This document shows positions 43,089-51,688 of a stretch of 64,000 nt of DNA, in pieces (the stretch's first letter is position 1; every line of letters starts with the position of its first letter). The stretch lies in contig NZ_OX458329.1 in assembly GCF_949769255.1 (NCBI RefSeq), forward strand, positions 186,001 through 250,000, in the 5' to 3' direction. The notes below the pieces were generated by a model. It saw nothing but the letters and a program-made list of their open reading frames with translations, was not told where the DNA came from and ran no database searches. The position numbers were made by a program, and so were the translations under genes. Source of the DNA: Mobiluncus massiliensis (GTDB taxonomy: Bacteria > Actinomycetota > Actinomycetes > Actinomycetales > Actinomycetaceae).

Positions 43089-43094
43089 ATTGTG
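43089..43094 (-). promoter_or_regulatory. -10-like box, leaderless start of the GT2/DUF2304 pair
   Basis: On the minus strand CACAAT ends 6 nt before GTG 43082. The remaining gap to 43306 is A+T-rich and should also hold the amidase promoter. Confidence 0.4.
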
Positions 43095-43306
43095 TCATGG
43101 GTGGGCGGGTTGCGTGAAAGCAGTTTTAGAGCGAGGCGAAAAATGTGCGGGACACACCAGTAGAATGTGTTACTATTGTTACTGATGTGAAAATTAAGCA
43201 TCAAAAGCTATCAAAACGCATAATAATTGAGTGGTTTCCGAAACTAAATCTGGACACAGGTCAAAAAATCGGGAAAGCTATTGTGCAGTGTTGATTGGAG
43301 TTAGTA

Positions 43307-45643
43307 ATGCCTAAGTACGTCATCTTGGGGGCGCTGTCCGCCCTGTGTCTTTTGGCCAGTCCAGCTTTCGCGGCCCCGACCTCCGGGGGAGATACGGCGC
43401 CGAGCGAGACTTACAGTACAAATTTTTCAGCCGTGTCCTCCTTGCCCGGTTTAAGCGGGTCAGAACTCGGTGACCATGTTGCGCAATTCCAGGCCTCCCT
43501 GCGCGGAGAGGTGCCCCATTTGGGCCGCGGCGGTCTGGTGACCCAGTCTCGACACGTCGAATCCAACCCGAGCACCGGTACAAAGCAGCAGATATCGCGC
43601 GTAGACCTGAAGTCCGCAGTGTCGTTGGTGGCGGTGCAGTGGCCGGCGAACGGACCCCAACCTTTGGCGCTACTGGGTCGTTACCTGCAGGGTGGTGCCT
43701 GGTCAACCTGGCAAACTATTGGCGACGACTTCGAGTCCAGCCGGGACGGTTCCATCGCTGCCAGCGAGCCGTGGATTGTGTCCAATGCGGCCAAAGCCGA
43801 AGTGGCTGTGGTGTTGCCCAAATCAGCGGTGGGATTCCAACCCAAAGTTGAGGTCATCGACCCCGGTACGCGTCAAGCCGACCAAAACTACGCCCTGAAC
43901 GATCAAGGACACACTCATGCCTTCGTTTCTGCGAAAACACCTACCCTCGTCACTCCGGGCCAAGCTAGCGGACCGGACGGCGGCGACCCGAACGCTACCA
44001 AGGACAACCAGGATGACGCCGGCAACAAAGTCATTCCTCCCTCGAACGTAGAAAACGAATGGACGAAAGTGCCTGCTACCGGCCAGCCCTCCACCTTGTA
44101 CACGCGGGCAGACTGGGGCGCTAACGAATCTTGGCGGAGCTGGCGAGCCTACCGCGGCGAGGTGACGGGAGCGGTCGTGCACCATACAGCCACCGCCAAC
44201 GACTACAGCCCCGAAGCGGTTCCCAGCATCCTGCGTTCCATCTATCGTTACCACGCCATCAGTCTGAAGTGGGGAGACATCGGCTACAACGTGCTGGTGG
44301 ATAACTTCGGACGCGCTTGGCAGGGGCGTGCTGGCGATTTCTGGCACTACAACACTGTCGGTGCTCATGCTTCGGGCGTGAATTCTTGGACTTTCGGGAT
44401 TTCCGTGCTGGGCAATTACACGGATTTCCGCCCCTCGGACGCGGCGGTAGACACGGTGTCTCGCGTTATTGCCTACAAACTGAAGCCCACCGGCCTGGAT
44501 CCCCTGGAACTTCAGACCACGATTCACAAGGGCAAAGGAACTATTACCGCGCCGGTCATCTCGGGACACCGTGACGTCGGTGCCACCGCCTGCCCCGGCA
44601 ACGCCTTTTACGCGTTCCTGCCGACGTTGCGCCAGATGGTCGCGGAATACATTTCCCAACCGAGCGACCCGATTAAAGTGCCCGACTATGCCCAACTCCA
44701 GCAAAACCAGATTAATTCCGGCGTTCCGTTAGCTTTGGCTGGTGCAGATCGGGTGGGCACCTCTATTGAGATTGCCCGTCATGCTTTCCCGCAAGGCTCG
44801 CGCACGGTCTACCTGGCCAACGCGGTCAATACCGCTGACGCGCTGGCCGGCGGGTCGCTCACGGATGGCCCGATTGTGCTGGTATCAGCTAAACGGGACG
44901 CTCAAGCGGCGGTCGCGAACTATGTACGAGAAGCGAAAGCTACGAAGGTGGTTGCTTTGGGCGGTCCCGGAGCGGTGAGCAACGCGGCCTTGAATGCCGC
45001 GGCGGGAGGTGTGGCTACCGAGCGTATCGGGGGCGGCGACCGGGTGGAGACTTCTGCCCTCATTGCCCGACACGCCGCGGAAACCCGGCCAGCTAGTGCC
45101 GTGTTCCTGGCGGAAATGTCACAAGGGATAGACGCGTTAGCGGCCGGTTCGTTGACGGCTGGGCCGGTCATTCTGGTTCCCACCAACGGCAAGCTGCCCT
45201 CGGTCGTGACCCAGACGATTGCGGCCATAAACCCGGCCAAAGTGGTGGCTTTGGGCGGGCCGGGCGCGGTCTCGAATCGGATTTTGTCCCAAGCCTCCGC
45301 CGGGCGTGCCTCGGAGCGTATCTTTGGGGCCGACCGCTACGAGACTGCCCGTGAAATCAGTAAATATCAGTTCCCGCAAGGCTCCGCGCAGGTCTACCTG
45401 GCTTCTGGAAAGAACCCGGTTGACGCGGTAGCTGGCGGAGTGCTGACGGACGGGCCGATTCTGCTACTGCCCAACGCCCGAGGGAAATCTTTGAACGGGA
45501 GCATCGCTGCTGAGATTGTGCGTCTCCAGGCGCACACGGCCACGGCCCTGGGTGGACCCGGCGCGGTGGCACAGGAGCAAATTAACCAGGTCTTTGTGAC
45601 CTTGCAATCCATCGGCGCCACCCCGACACCCAGCGCCAAATAG
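43307..45643 (+). CDS. Secreted N-acetylmuramoyl-L-alanine amidase with three CWB2 repeats
   Basis: A 778-residue exported wall enzyme. A Sec signal peptide (MPKYVILG..., cleavage near SPAFA) is followed by about 240 residues of unassigned, possibly beta-rich sequence. The amidase_2/PGRP domain (about residues 265-435) has zinc ligands His292 in VVHHTA, His421 in GHRDVG and Cys429 in ACPG. Three cell-wall-binding type 2 repeats of about 97 residues start near 475, 571 and 668, each with a GADR- or GGDR-type opening and an ALGGPGAV ending. CWB2 repeats hold proteins non-covalently on anionic wall polymers. TTGGAG precedes ATG 43307. Confidence 0.93.
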   Translation: MPKYVILGALSALCLLASPAFAAPTSGGDTAPSETYSTNFSAVSSLPGLSGSELGDHVAQFQASLRGEVPHLGRGGLVTQSRHVESNPSTGTKQQISRVDLKSAVSLVAVQWPANGPQPLALLGRYLQGGAWSTWQTIGDDFESSRDGSIAASEPWIVSNAAKAEVAVVLPKSAVGFQPKVEVIDPGTRQADQNYALNDQGHTHAFVSAKTPTLVTPGQASGPDGGDPNATKDNQDDAGNKVIPPSNVENEWTKVPATGQPSTLYTRADWGANESWRSWRAYRGEVTGAVVHHTATANDYSPEAVPSILRSIYRYHAISLKWGDIGYNVLVDNFGRAWQGRAGDFWHYNTVGAHASGVNSWTFGISVLGNYTDFRPSDAAVDTVSRVIAYKLKPTGLDPLELQTTIHKGKGTITAPVISGHRDVGATACPGNAFYAFLPTLRQMVAEYISQPSDPIKVPDYAQLQQNQINSGVPLALAGADRVGTSIEIARHAFPQGSRTVYLANAVNTADALAGGSLTDGPIVLVSAKRDAQAAVANYVREAKATKVVALGGPGAVSNAALNAAAGGVATERIGGGDRVETSALIARHAAETRPASAVFLAEMSQGIDALAAGSLTAGPVILVPTNGKLPSVVTQTIAAINPAKVVALGGPGAVSNRILSQASAGRASERIFGADRYETAREISKYQFPQGSAQVYLASGKNPVDAVAGGVLTDGPILLLPNARGKSLNGSIAAEIVRLQAHTATALGGPGAVAQEQINQVFVTLQSIGATPTPSAK

Positions 45644-45654
45644 GGCCTGAACTG

Positions 45655-45690
45655 CGGGGGCTTGGGGCGATTCCCGAGCCCCCGTTTTTT
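45655..45690 (+). terminator. Rho-independent terminator after the amidase gene
   Basis: CGGGGGCT with an inner GGGG pairs with CCC and AGCCCCCG across a short loop, followed by six T. Confidence 0.9.
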
Positions 45691-45752
45691 GTGTCGGGAA
45701 GATTTGCGGGGGAGGAGTCCTCGACGTCGGGGTCTCCGTTGCGGAACGATTC

Positions 45753-45815
45753 TAATTTGCGTTTAAATCGGGGCTGCTGGTCTATATAGCCACGTACCCC
45801 GATTTAATCGCAGAT
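45753..45815. repeat. Dispersed palindromic repeat, copy 2
   Basis: It shares TTGCGTTTAAATCGGGG, TGGTCTATATA and CCCCGATTTAATC with the copy at 2711-2772. The outer 9-bp stem (AAATCGGGG/CCCCGATTT) is kept while the inner stem is less regular. It lies 70 bp before the next promoter. Confidence 0.78.
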
Positions 45816-45885
45816 TTCGATTACCAAACGCGGGTATTGTTTGGCCCGCCCGCTTTCCACCAGGTTCCGCAAGGCTCCGTTGGGA

Positions 45886-45891
45886 TAAGAT
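45886..45891 (+). promoter_or_regulatory. -10 box upstream of the sugar acetyltransferase gene
   Basis: TAAGAT lies 31 nt before ATG 45923. It overlaps an in-frame ATG at 45890, which therefore cannot be the start if this box is used. Confidence 0.45.
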
Positions 45892-45922
45892 GGAGGAGTT
45901 TGATTTGGTCAGAAAGGCAGCT

Positions 45923-46522
45923 ATGGGTCGCATCGTTGAAACCGCCCAAATTGCGCCGTCGGCTGCAATCGGTGCCGACTGCTCGATTTGGGATTACGCC
46001 CAAGTCCGCGAAGAAGCGGTGCTGGGAGAAAACTGCATCGTGGGACGCGGAGCCTACATCGACGCCGGCGTGAAAGTCGGCGCGAATTGCAAGATTCAAA
46101 ACTATGCCCTGGTTTATGAACCGGCGGTGCTGGAAGACGGCGTGTTCGTCGGGCCGGCCGCGGTCTTAACCAATGACCAGTGGCCGCGGGCTATCAACCC
46201 GGACGGCACCTTAAAATCCGCAACCGACTGGGAAGCTGTAGGGGTGACGTTGCGCCACGGCTGCGCCATCGGGGCTCGGGCAGTGTGCATCGCCCCGGTT
46301 ACCGTGGGGCAGTGGGCCACAGTCGGTTCCGGCGCGGTGGTCAGCCGTGACGTTCCCGATTACGCCCTGGTGGTGGGCGTTCCGGCTCGCCAGATTGGGT
46401 GGGTAGGGCGCGCCGGGGTGCGCCTCGAAGCGGTGGAAGGCAAAGCCGGGTGCTGGCGGTGTCCCGTGACTGGACAGACCTATACCGAAACTGACGGAAC
46501 GCTGACTTTGGACGAAGTCTGA
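45923..46522 (+). CDS. wbpD: Nucleotide-sugar N-acetyltransferase, WbpD/WlbB-like
   Basis: A 199-residue left-handed beta-helix acyltransferase, with hexapeptide repeats from the start (IAPSAAIGADCSIWDYAQV) and the family segment VFVGPAAVLTNDQWPRA. WbpD acetylates the 3-amino group of UDP-GlcNAc(3NH2)A. A Cys pair near the end (CWRCP) and the polar tail follow the helix, as in many relatives. ATG 45923 is preferred over ATG 45890 because AGAAAGG lies just before it and the -10 box covers the earlier codon. The aminotransferase and oxidoreductase of the same pathway follow. Confidence 0.87.
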   Translation: MGRIVETAQIAPSAAIGADCSIWDYAQVREEAVLGENCIVGRGAYIDAGVKVGANCKIQNYALVYEPAVLEDGVFVGPAAVLTNDQWPRAINPDGTLKSATDWEAVGVTLRHGCAIGARAVCIAPVTVGQWATVGSGAVVSRDVPDYALVVGVPARQIGWVGRAGVRLEAVEGKAGCWRCPVTGQTYTETDGTLTLDEV

Positions 46523-46554
46523 GGCTTTAGAGAGTACACAAGCAAGGAGACAAT

Positions 46555-47655
46555 ATGAGTAAAGAATTCATCCCCGCAGCCAAGCCGATTATCGGCGCGG
46601 AAGAACGCGAAGCAGTGGATGCGGTCCTGCGCACCGGAATGTTGGCTCAGGGTAGCGTAGTGGCTGAGTTTGAACAGGAATTTGGCACCCAGTTGGGGGC
46701 GGGGAGGGAAACTGTGGCGGTCAACGCCGGCACTTCCGCCCTGCTGTGCGGGCTGCTGGCGGCGGGAATCGGGGCGGGCGATGAAGTCATCGTGCCGTCC
46801 TTTACCTTTGCCGCTACGGCGAATTCGGTGGCGCTGACCGGGGCAAAGCCCGTGTTTGCTGACATTGAGGCGGAGCATTTCTGCCTCGATCCCGCTGCGG
46901 TTGAGGCGGCCATCACGCCGAACACTAGGGCGATTTTGCCGGTCCACCTCTATGGACACCCGGCGAATATGACCGAGCTGGGTCGGATTGCGCGCGAACA
47001 CAACCTGATGATTTTCGAGGACGCCTGCCAGGCTCACGGGGCGACTTGGGACGGCCAGCCGGTCGGGACATTTGGGACGTTCGGGGCGTTCTCACTGTAT
47101 CCGACCAAGAACATGACCTCCGGCGAGGGCGGCATGATTACCTCTGAAACTCCCGAACATGCCCGCAAATGCCGCCTGTACCGCAATCAGGGCATGGAAA
47201 AGCAGTACCAAAACGAAGTCATCGGCTTTAATCTGCGCATGACGAATATTCACGCTGCGATTGGGCGTGAACAGCTGAAAAAGGTCGCGGGCTGGACCGC
47301 GAAACGCCAGGAAAACGCGGCTTTCCTGAGTGCGAACCTGCGGGGAGTCGCTGTCCCGGCCATTGCTCCGCAAGCCTCCCACGTGTTCCACCAATACACG
47401 ATTCGGGTCACGGCCGACCGCGATGGGTTTGTCCAGGCGTTGCGCGAGGAATACCAGATTGGTTCGGGCGTGTACTACCCGATTCCCAATCACCGGTTGC
47501 CGTCCCTGTGCCACTTCGCGCCGGGCTTGGACCTGCCCCAGACCGAAGCGGCCGCCCGCGAAGTCGTGTCTCTGCCGGTGCATCCCTCCCTGGATCAGGA
47601 AGACCTGGAGCGCATCGTGACTGCCGTCAACGCCTTGGCCAAAGCCGGTGCCTAG
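46555..47655 (+). CDS. wbpE: Sugar aminotransferase, WbpE/WlbC-like (DegT/DnrJ/EryC1/StrS)
   Basis: A 366-residue PLP enzyme. The Schiff-base Lys185 is in FSLYPTKNMTSGEGG, with VNAGTSALLCGLLAAGIGAG and EDACQAHGA supplying other cofactor contacts. In the Wbp/Wlb pathway it transfers an amino group from glutamate to the 3-keto sugar made by the oxidoreductase encoded next to it. AAGGAG precedes ATG 46555, 32 nt behind the acetyltransferase gene. Confidence 0.9.
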   Translation: MSKEFIPAAKPIIGAEEREAVDAVLRTGMLAQGSVVAEFEQEFGTQLGAGRETVAVNAGTSALLCGLLAAGIGAGDEVIVPSFTFAATANSVALTGAKPVFADIEAEHFCLDPAAVEAAITPNTRAILPVHLYGHPANMTELGRIAREHNLMIFEDACQAHGATWDGQPVGTFGTFGAFSLYPTKNMTSGEGGMITSETPEHARKCRLYRNQGMEKQYQNEVIGFNLRMTNIHAAIGREQLKKVAGWTAKRQENAAFLSANLRGVAVPAIAPQASHVFHQYTIRVTADRDGFVQALREEYQIGSGVYYPIPNHRLPSLCHFAPGLDLPQTEAAAREVVSLPVHPSLDQEDLERIVTAVNALAKAGA

Positions 47656-47768
47656 ACAACGGCGCGGCGCCGGTGCGTTAGCATGGGGGCGCCGCGTGGT
47701 GGTGTGGAGGCGTTTAGAAACGGTCCGGGGGACCGTTTTAGCCGGAACTCAAAGCAGATAGGAAAGTT

Positions 47769-48755
47769 ATGAAAGAAAAACGTGTTGGAGTAATCGGAAT
47801 CGGCTCAATGGGTCGCCACCACGTCCGCAACGTCCGCGAGACTCCAGGCGAAACCCTCGTCGCCGTAGCTGATCCGGCCGGCGACAAGTTCGGGGTGGCG
47901 GGGGAACTAGAGGTTCTTCCCGATGTGTCAGCCCTGATTGGCGCCGGTATCGAGGCCGCGGTCGTGGCAGTGCCCACGGCTTTTCATCTGGAAGTGGCGC
48001 TGCAGTTGGCCGCCGCGGGTGTCCCGGCCCTCATCGAAAAGCCCCTGGCCCGCACGGTTGCGGAAGGCGAGCAAATCGTGACCGCTTTCCAGCAAGCCAA
48101 CCTGGTGGGTGCCGCCGGTTACGTAGAACGCTGCAACCCGGCCTTAATCGAGCTACAAAAGCGGGTTGCTGCCGGCGAACTCGGGGAAGTATTCCAGATT
48201 GCCACGCGGCGCCAAGGCCCGTTCCCGGCTCGAATTTCTGACGTGGGGGTCATCAAGGACCTGGCGACTCATGACGTGGATTTGACCGCGTGGATTGCGG
48301 GTTCGCGCTACCAATCCGTGTCCGCCCGGACGGCACGCAAATCTGGGCGCGAACATGAAGACTTGCTGTTTGCCACCGGGGTGCTGGAGAACGGGGTGCT
48401 GGTGAACCACATCGTCAACTGGTTCAGTCCTTTCAAAGAGCGCCTGACCACCGTCACCGGCGAAAAGGGTGCGCTGGTCGCGGACACGATGAACTCCACT
48501 TTGACGTTCTATGAAAATGGCACGAAAGCTGTGGAATGGGACCAGGTGGCGAACGTCCGCGGGGTCAGCGTTGGGGAAGTGACTCAGTACGCCTTGGATC
48601 AGCGCGAACCGCTACGGGTGGAGCACGAGAACTTTGTGGCCGCCTTGAACGGGGATGCCAGCCGAATCGTGCCGCTCACGGACGCGCTGCAGACTCTCAG
48701 GGTGTTGGAGGCGATGGTCCAGTCGCGAGACACGGGACAAACGGTCGACCTATAG
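47769..48755 (+). CDS. wbpB: Sugar 3-dehydrogenase, WbpB/WlbA-like (Gfo/Idh/MocA)
   Basis: A 328-residue NAD-dependent oxidoreductase with the Rossmann start VGVIGIGSMGRHHVRNV, the EKPLARTVAEGEQ motif and GAAGYVERCNPA of the Gfo/Idh/MocA family. The nearby WbpD and WbpE homologues make oxidation of UDP-GlcNAcA at C3 the likely reaction. It lies 113 nt behind wbpE and has AGGAAAG before ATG 47769. Confidence 0.87.
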   Translation: MKEKRVGVIGIGSMGRHHVRNVRETPGETLVAVADPAGDKFGVAGELEVLPDVSALIGAGIEAAVVAVPTAFHLEVALQLAAAGVPALIEKPLARTVAEGEQIVTAFQQANLVGAAGYVERCNPALIELQKRVAAGELGEVFQIATRRQGPFPARISDVGVIKDLATHDVDLTAWIAGSRYQSVSARTARKSGREHEDLLFATGVLENGVLVNHIVNWFSPFKERLTTVTGEKGALVADTMNSTLTFYENGTKAVEWDQVANVRGVSVGEVTQYALDQREPLRVEHENFVAALNGDASRIVPLTDALQTLRVLEAMVQSRDTGQTVDL

Positions 48756-48940
48756 GGCTGCGGACCGCCCGCCGCAACACCGACGCTTGTCCGTCATCAG
48801 ACCCGCAAAAACGCCTTGCTGCGCCGTGCCTGGCAGACTGACGTGACGATATGCTTTACGCTCTAATGCCACACTTAGACAAACCGAAAAACGCAGCCAA
48901 TCCGCCCTCGTGACCGGAAAAACTTGGAAAGAATGGAGCT

Positions 48941-50143
48941 ATGCGCGCACGTCCTGATGTCACCGTGGTTTCCCGGATTTTTGCCCCGGAGCCGGCCGCG
49001 GCATCTTTCCGGCTCGAAGCCCTGGTGAAAGCCTTGCTAGAACGCCGGGCCGCCGTCAATGTCTTGACCACGATTCCCGCCCCTGGCACTGACCGCGACG
49101 CGCGGGCGCAAGTCGAAACCCAAACCGGCGTGGGCGACCTGCTGCACATCCAACGAGTCCAGGCCAAACGTGACGAAACCGGGTATATTCGCGGCTATCT
49201 GCCCTATATGAGCTTTGATATTCCCGCGTTTTTCCGCCTCCTGTTCGCCCCGAGCCCCAGGGTTTATGTCAGTGAGCCGCCGCCGACTACCGGGGCGATG
49301 CTGCGCGTTTTGGCAGCCCTGAAACGCCGTCCTTACGTGTATTACGCCGCCGATATTTGGTCAGATGCGGCCCAGACCAGCGCCCCGGCCTGGGTGGTGC
49401 GGGCGTTGCGGGCGGTGGAACGTTTCGCGCTGAGCGGAGCCGCCACGGTTATCGCCGTGTCTGACCAGGTGGCAGCCCGTTGTCAGGAGCTGGGAGCCCG
49501 GCGGGTGGCCGTGGTGGAAAACGGGATAGATACCGAGGTGTTTACCGCGCACGGTCCCGCCCCGCAGCCGGTGGCGGGGTTGAGCGCGGACGAGGTCGCC
49601 GCCGCGGATTGGCTGGTTTATGCCGGGACGGCTTCGGAGTGGCAGGGGGCGGAAATTTTTGCCCAGGCATTTGCCGAAGTTGCCCCAAAGTTTCCCCGCG
49701 CCCGCCTGCTGTTCCTAGGGCAGGGCAGTTCTTTCGCCGCGATGCGCGAGATTGCCCAGCGCCTGGAACCGGGGCGAATCCTGTTTGACCAGGTTAGTCC
49801 TAATCAGGCCGCGGCGTGGCAGCGTCAGGCGCGGGCTTGCCTGGTCAGTATCAAACCTGGGCTGGGCTACGATTTCGCCTACCCGACCAAGGTATTGGCG
49901 GGGCTGGCTTGCGGAACTCCGGTCATTTACGTGGGCGCGGGCCCAGCTGGCGCGGACATCACCGAAAACCGGTTAGGTTTGGCCCTGCCTTATGACCGCG
50001 AAGTCCTGAAAATGGCTCTGACCAGCGTCTTAGAGGGACGATTGCGGACCGGTGAGACGCGCAAGTGGGTACAGGAGCACCGTTCGTTGCGTTTGACCGG
50101 TCAGAACGCGGCTCGGGTCGTTTTGGCGCGGATGCGTCACTAG
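48941..50143 (+). CDS. Family 4 glycosyltransferase
   Basis: A 400-residue GT-B enzyme. The N-terminal acceptor domain (VSRIFAPEPAAASFRL) and the C-terminal donor domain (LVYAGTASEWQGAEIF, FLGQGS, KPGLGYDFAYPTKVLAGLACGTPVI) resemble WbuB/Cap-type enzymes that add amino sugars to lipid-linked oligosaccharides. Its place between the oxidoreductase and epimerase genes suggests it uses the rare sugar made here; this is inference. Confidence 0.88.
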   Translation: MRARPDVTVVSRIFAPEPAAASFRLEALVKALLERRAAVNVLTTIPAPGTDRDARAQVETQTGVGDLLHIQRVQAKRDETGYIRGYLPYMSFDIPAFFRLLFAPSPRVYVSEPPPTTGAMLRVLAALKRRPYVYYAADIWSDAAQTSAPAWVVRALRAVERFALSGAATVIAVSDQVAARCQELGARRVAVVENGIDTEVFTAHGPAPQPVAGLSADEVAAADWLVYAGTASEWQGAEIFAQAFAEVAPKFPRARLLFLGQGSSFAAMREIAQRLEPGRILFDQVSPNQAAAWQRQARACLVSIKPGLGYDFAYPTKVLAGLACGTPVIYVGAGPAGADITENRLGLALPYDREVLKMALTSVLEGRLRTGETRKWVQEHRSLRLTGQNAARVVLARMRH

Positions 50144-50205
50144 TTTTGTGCGGTGCTTTCGCGGGTTCGCTTGCTTCGCGCCTAGGTACAGGCGCCCGGT
50201 CTTGG

Positions 50206-50211
50206 TAAGTT
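50206..50211 (+). promoter_or_regulatory. -10-like box, leaderless start of the epimerase gene
   Basis: TAAGTT ends 6 nt before GTG 50218. No Shine-Dalgarno is seen. Confidence 0.4.
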
Positions 50212-50217
50212 AGAGAC

Positions 50218-51294
50218 GTGAAAATCATGTCGATTGTGGGGGCGCGCCCCCAGTTTGTGAAACTAGCGCCGATTGCGAAGGCATGCGCCCAGGCAGAGGT
50301 GGAACACCTCATTGTCCATACCGGCCAGCACTACGACCCGATGTTGTCCGAAGTGTTCTTTCAAGACCTGGAGATTCCGCGTCCCGACGTACATCTCAAC
50401 GTGGGCAGCGCCAGTCACGGGGTGCAAACCGGGCGGATGCTGGCCGAGCTGGAACCGGTCATTGGTGAGGCGCAGCCGGACTGGGTGCTGGTTTATGGGG
50501 ACACAAACTCGACGCTGGCCGGGGCGCTCGCGGCGGTGAAGATTCACCAGCGGGTCGCGCACTTGGAGGCTGGATTGCGTTCCTTTAACCGGGACATGCC
50601 CGAAGAAATCAACCGGGTGCTCACCGACCACGCCGCGGATTTGCTGCTGGCACCCACCCAGGTCGCGATGTGCCACCTGGCAGACGAAGGCCTGGAGGGC
50701 CGCTCGGTCCTGGTCGGAGACGTGATGACTGACGTACTGTTCACGATTCGCGACCGGGTCCAATCCGGACAGATTGCGAATCCTCTCCCCGCCGAACTCG
50801 GCTTGGTGGCTTCCGAGTACGCCCTAGCCACCATTCACCGAGCCGAAAACACCGACGATCCGAGCCGTCTCGAGGCCGTGGTGGCGGCTCTCGCGGACCT
50901 GCCGTTCCCGGTCGTGCTGCTAGCCCATCCGCGCTTGCGCGCCAAAGCGGAGGCGGCGGGCGTGAATTTGGAGCGCGGGGCCGTTCACCTGCACGAACCG
51001 CTGGCATATCCGCAGCTGGTGGCGGCGGCGCTGCAGGCTCGCCACATTGTTACGGATTCCGGCGGGCTGCAAAAGGAAGCGTTCTTGCTGCGAGTCCCGG
51101 CCACCACGGTGCGGCCCCAAACCGAGTGGGTGGAAACCGTAGAGCTGGGCTGGAACCAGCTGGCTGAGCCGTCCGCGCTGGTCCAGGCGGCGACCCGACC
51201 CCTGCCCGAACCGACCGCCGCCACCCCCTACGGAACCGGTACCGCCGCGCACGAAGCCGTAAAGATCCTGGTGGAACGCGTAGCTCAGGGATGA
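50218..51294 (+). CDS. wecB: UDP-N-acetylglucosamine 2-epimerase family (WecB/WbpI)
   Basis: A 358-residue non-hydrolysing 2-epimerase. GARPQFVKLAP, HTGQHYDPMLSEVFF, GDTNSTLAGALAA, HLEAGLRSFNRDMPEEINR and TDSGGLQKEA are all as in the family. It interconverts UDP-GlcNAc and UDP-ManNAc, or, if it is WbpI, epimerises UDP-GlcNAc(3NAc)A to the manno form. The neighbouring wbpD, wbpE and wbpB homologues favour the second; sequence alone does not settle it. Confidence 0.92.
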   Translation: MKIMSIVGARPQFVKLAPIAKACAQAEVEHLIVHTGQHYDPMLSEVFFQDLEIPRPDVHLNVGSASHGVQTGRMLAELEPVIGEAQPDWVLVYGDTNSTLAGALAAVKIHQRVAHLEAGLRSFNRDMPEEINRVLTDHAADLLLAPTQVAMCHLADEGLEGRSVLVGDVMTDVLFTIRDRVQSGQIANPLPAELGLVASEYALATIHRAENTDDPSRLEAVVAALADLPFPVVLLAHPRLRAKAEAAGVNLERGAVHLHEPLAYPQLVAAALQARHIVTDSGGLQKEAFLLRVPATTVRPQTEWVETVELGWNQLAEPSALVQAATRPLPEPTAATPYGTGTAAHEAVKILVERVAQG

Positions 51295-51412
51295 ATCCGG
51301 TCTGTAAAAATGGTCTAGACTGCCCACTGCCCAAATGCTAGATTTAAGGCACCGTGACGATGGAGCCGCGGGGTGTATCTGCGGTTTTACTGACCGAAGC
51401 TAAGGGGGAGTC

Positions 51413-51688
51413 ATGGAAAACAGGGCGCGGAAGTATTTGGTGGCGGGTATTGTTGTCGTTGTCCTCGCGGTGGTGATGCAGTTTGTCCAGCCCCAGTTCA
51501 CGTCGGGATTCGTGGCGGAAGAGCGTCCCATTGACGGCGTATACATGTTCATGGCGTTCCTCAGCTCGATTAGCTCTTGGTTTTTAATGCCTTTAGGAAC
51601 CGCACTGATAGTGGCCTCATTCGTAATAAACGAGGTCGCGCGGATGCTGGGCAAGCCCAGCGAGCCCGGTGCGCCAAACGGAGATTAG
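51413..51688 (+). CDS. Small two-helix membrane protein
   Basis: A 91-residue protein with two hydrophobic helices (about residues 9-25 and 55-72) joined by a polar loop, and a short acidic/proline tail. I do not recognise it. GGGGGAG precedes ATG 51413. It ends in the convergent flippase gene: the two stop codons overlap by two bases on opposite strands. Its place suggests a role in envelope assembly, without other support. Confidence 0.7.
   Translation: MENRARKYLVAGIVVVVLAVVMQFVQPQFTSGFVAEERPIDGVYMFMAFLSSISSWFLMPLGTALIVASFVINEVARMLGKPSEPGAPNGD

Noticed and set aside
45890-45922. Earlier ATG for the WbpD-like acetyltransferase
   Set aside because: The codon lies inside the TAAGAT -10 box, so it would not be in the transcript.
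46480-47037. Long antisense frames in G+C-rich genes, such as this one opposite the aminotransferase gene
   Set aside because: High-G+C codon use leaves long stop-free antisense frames. None shows a family motif or a start signal.
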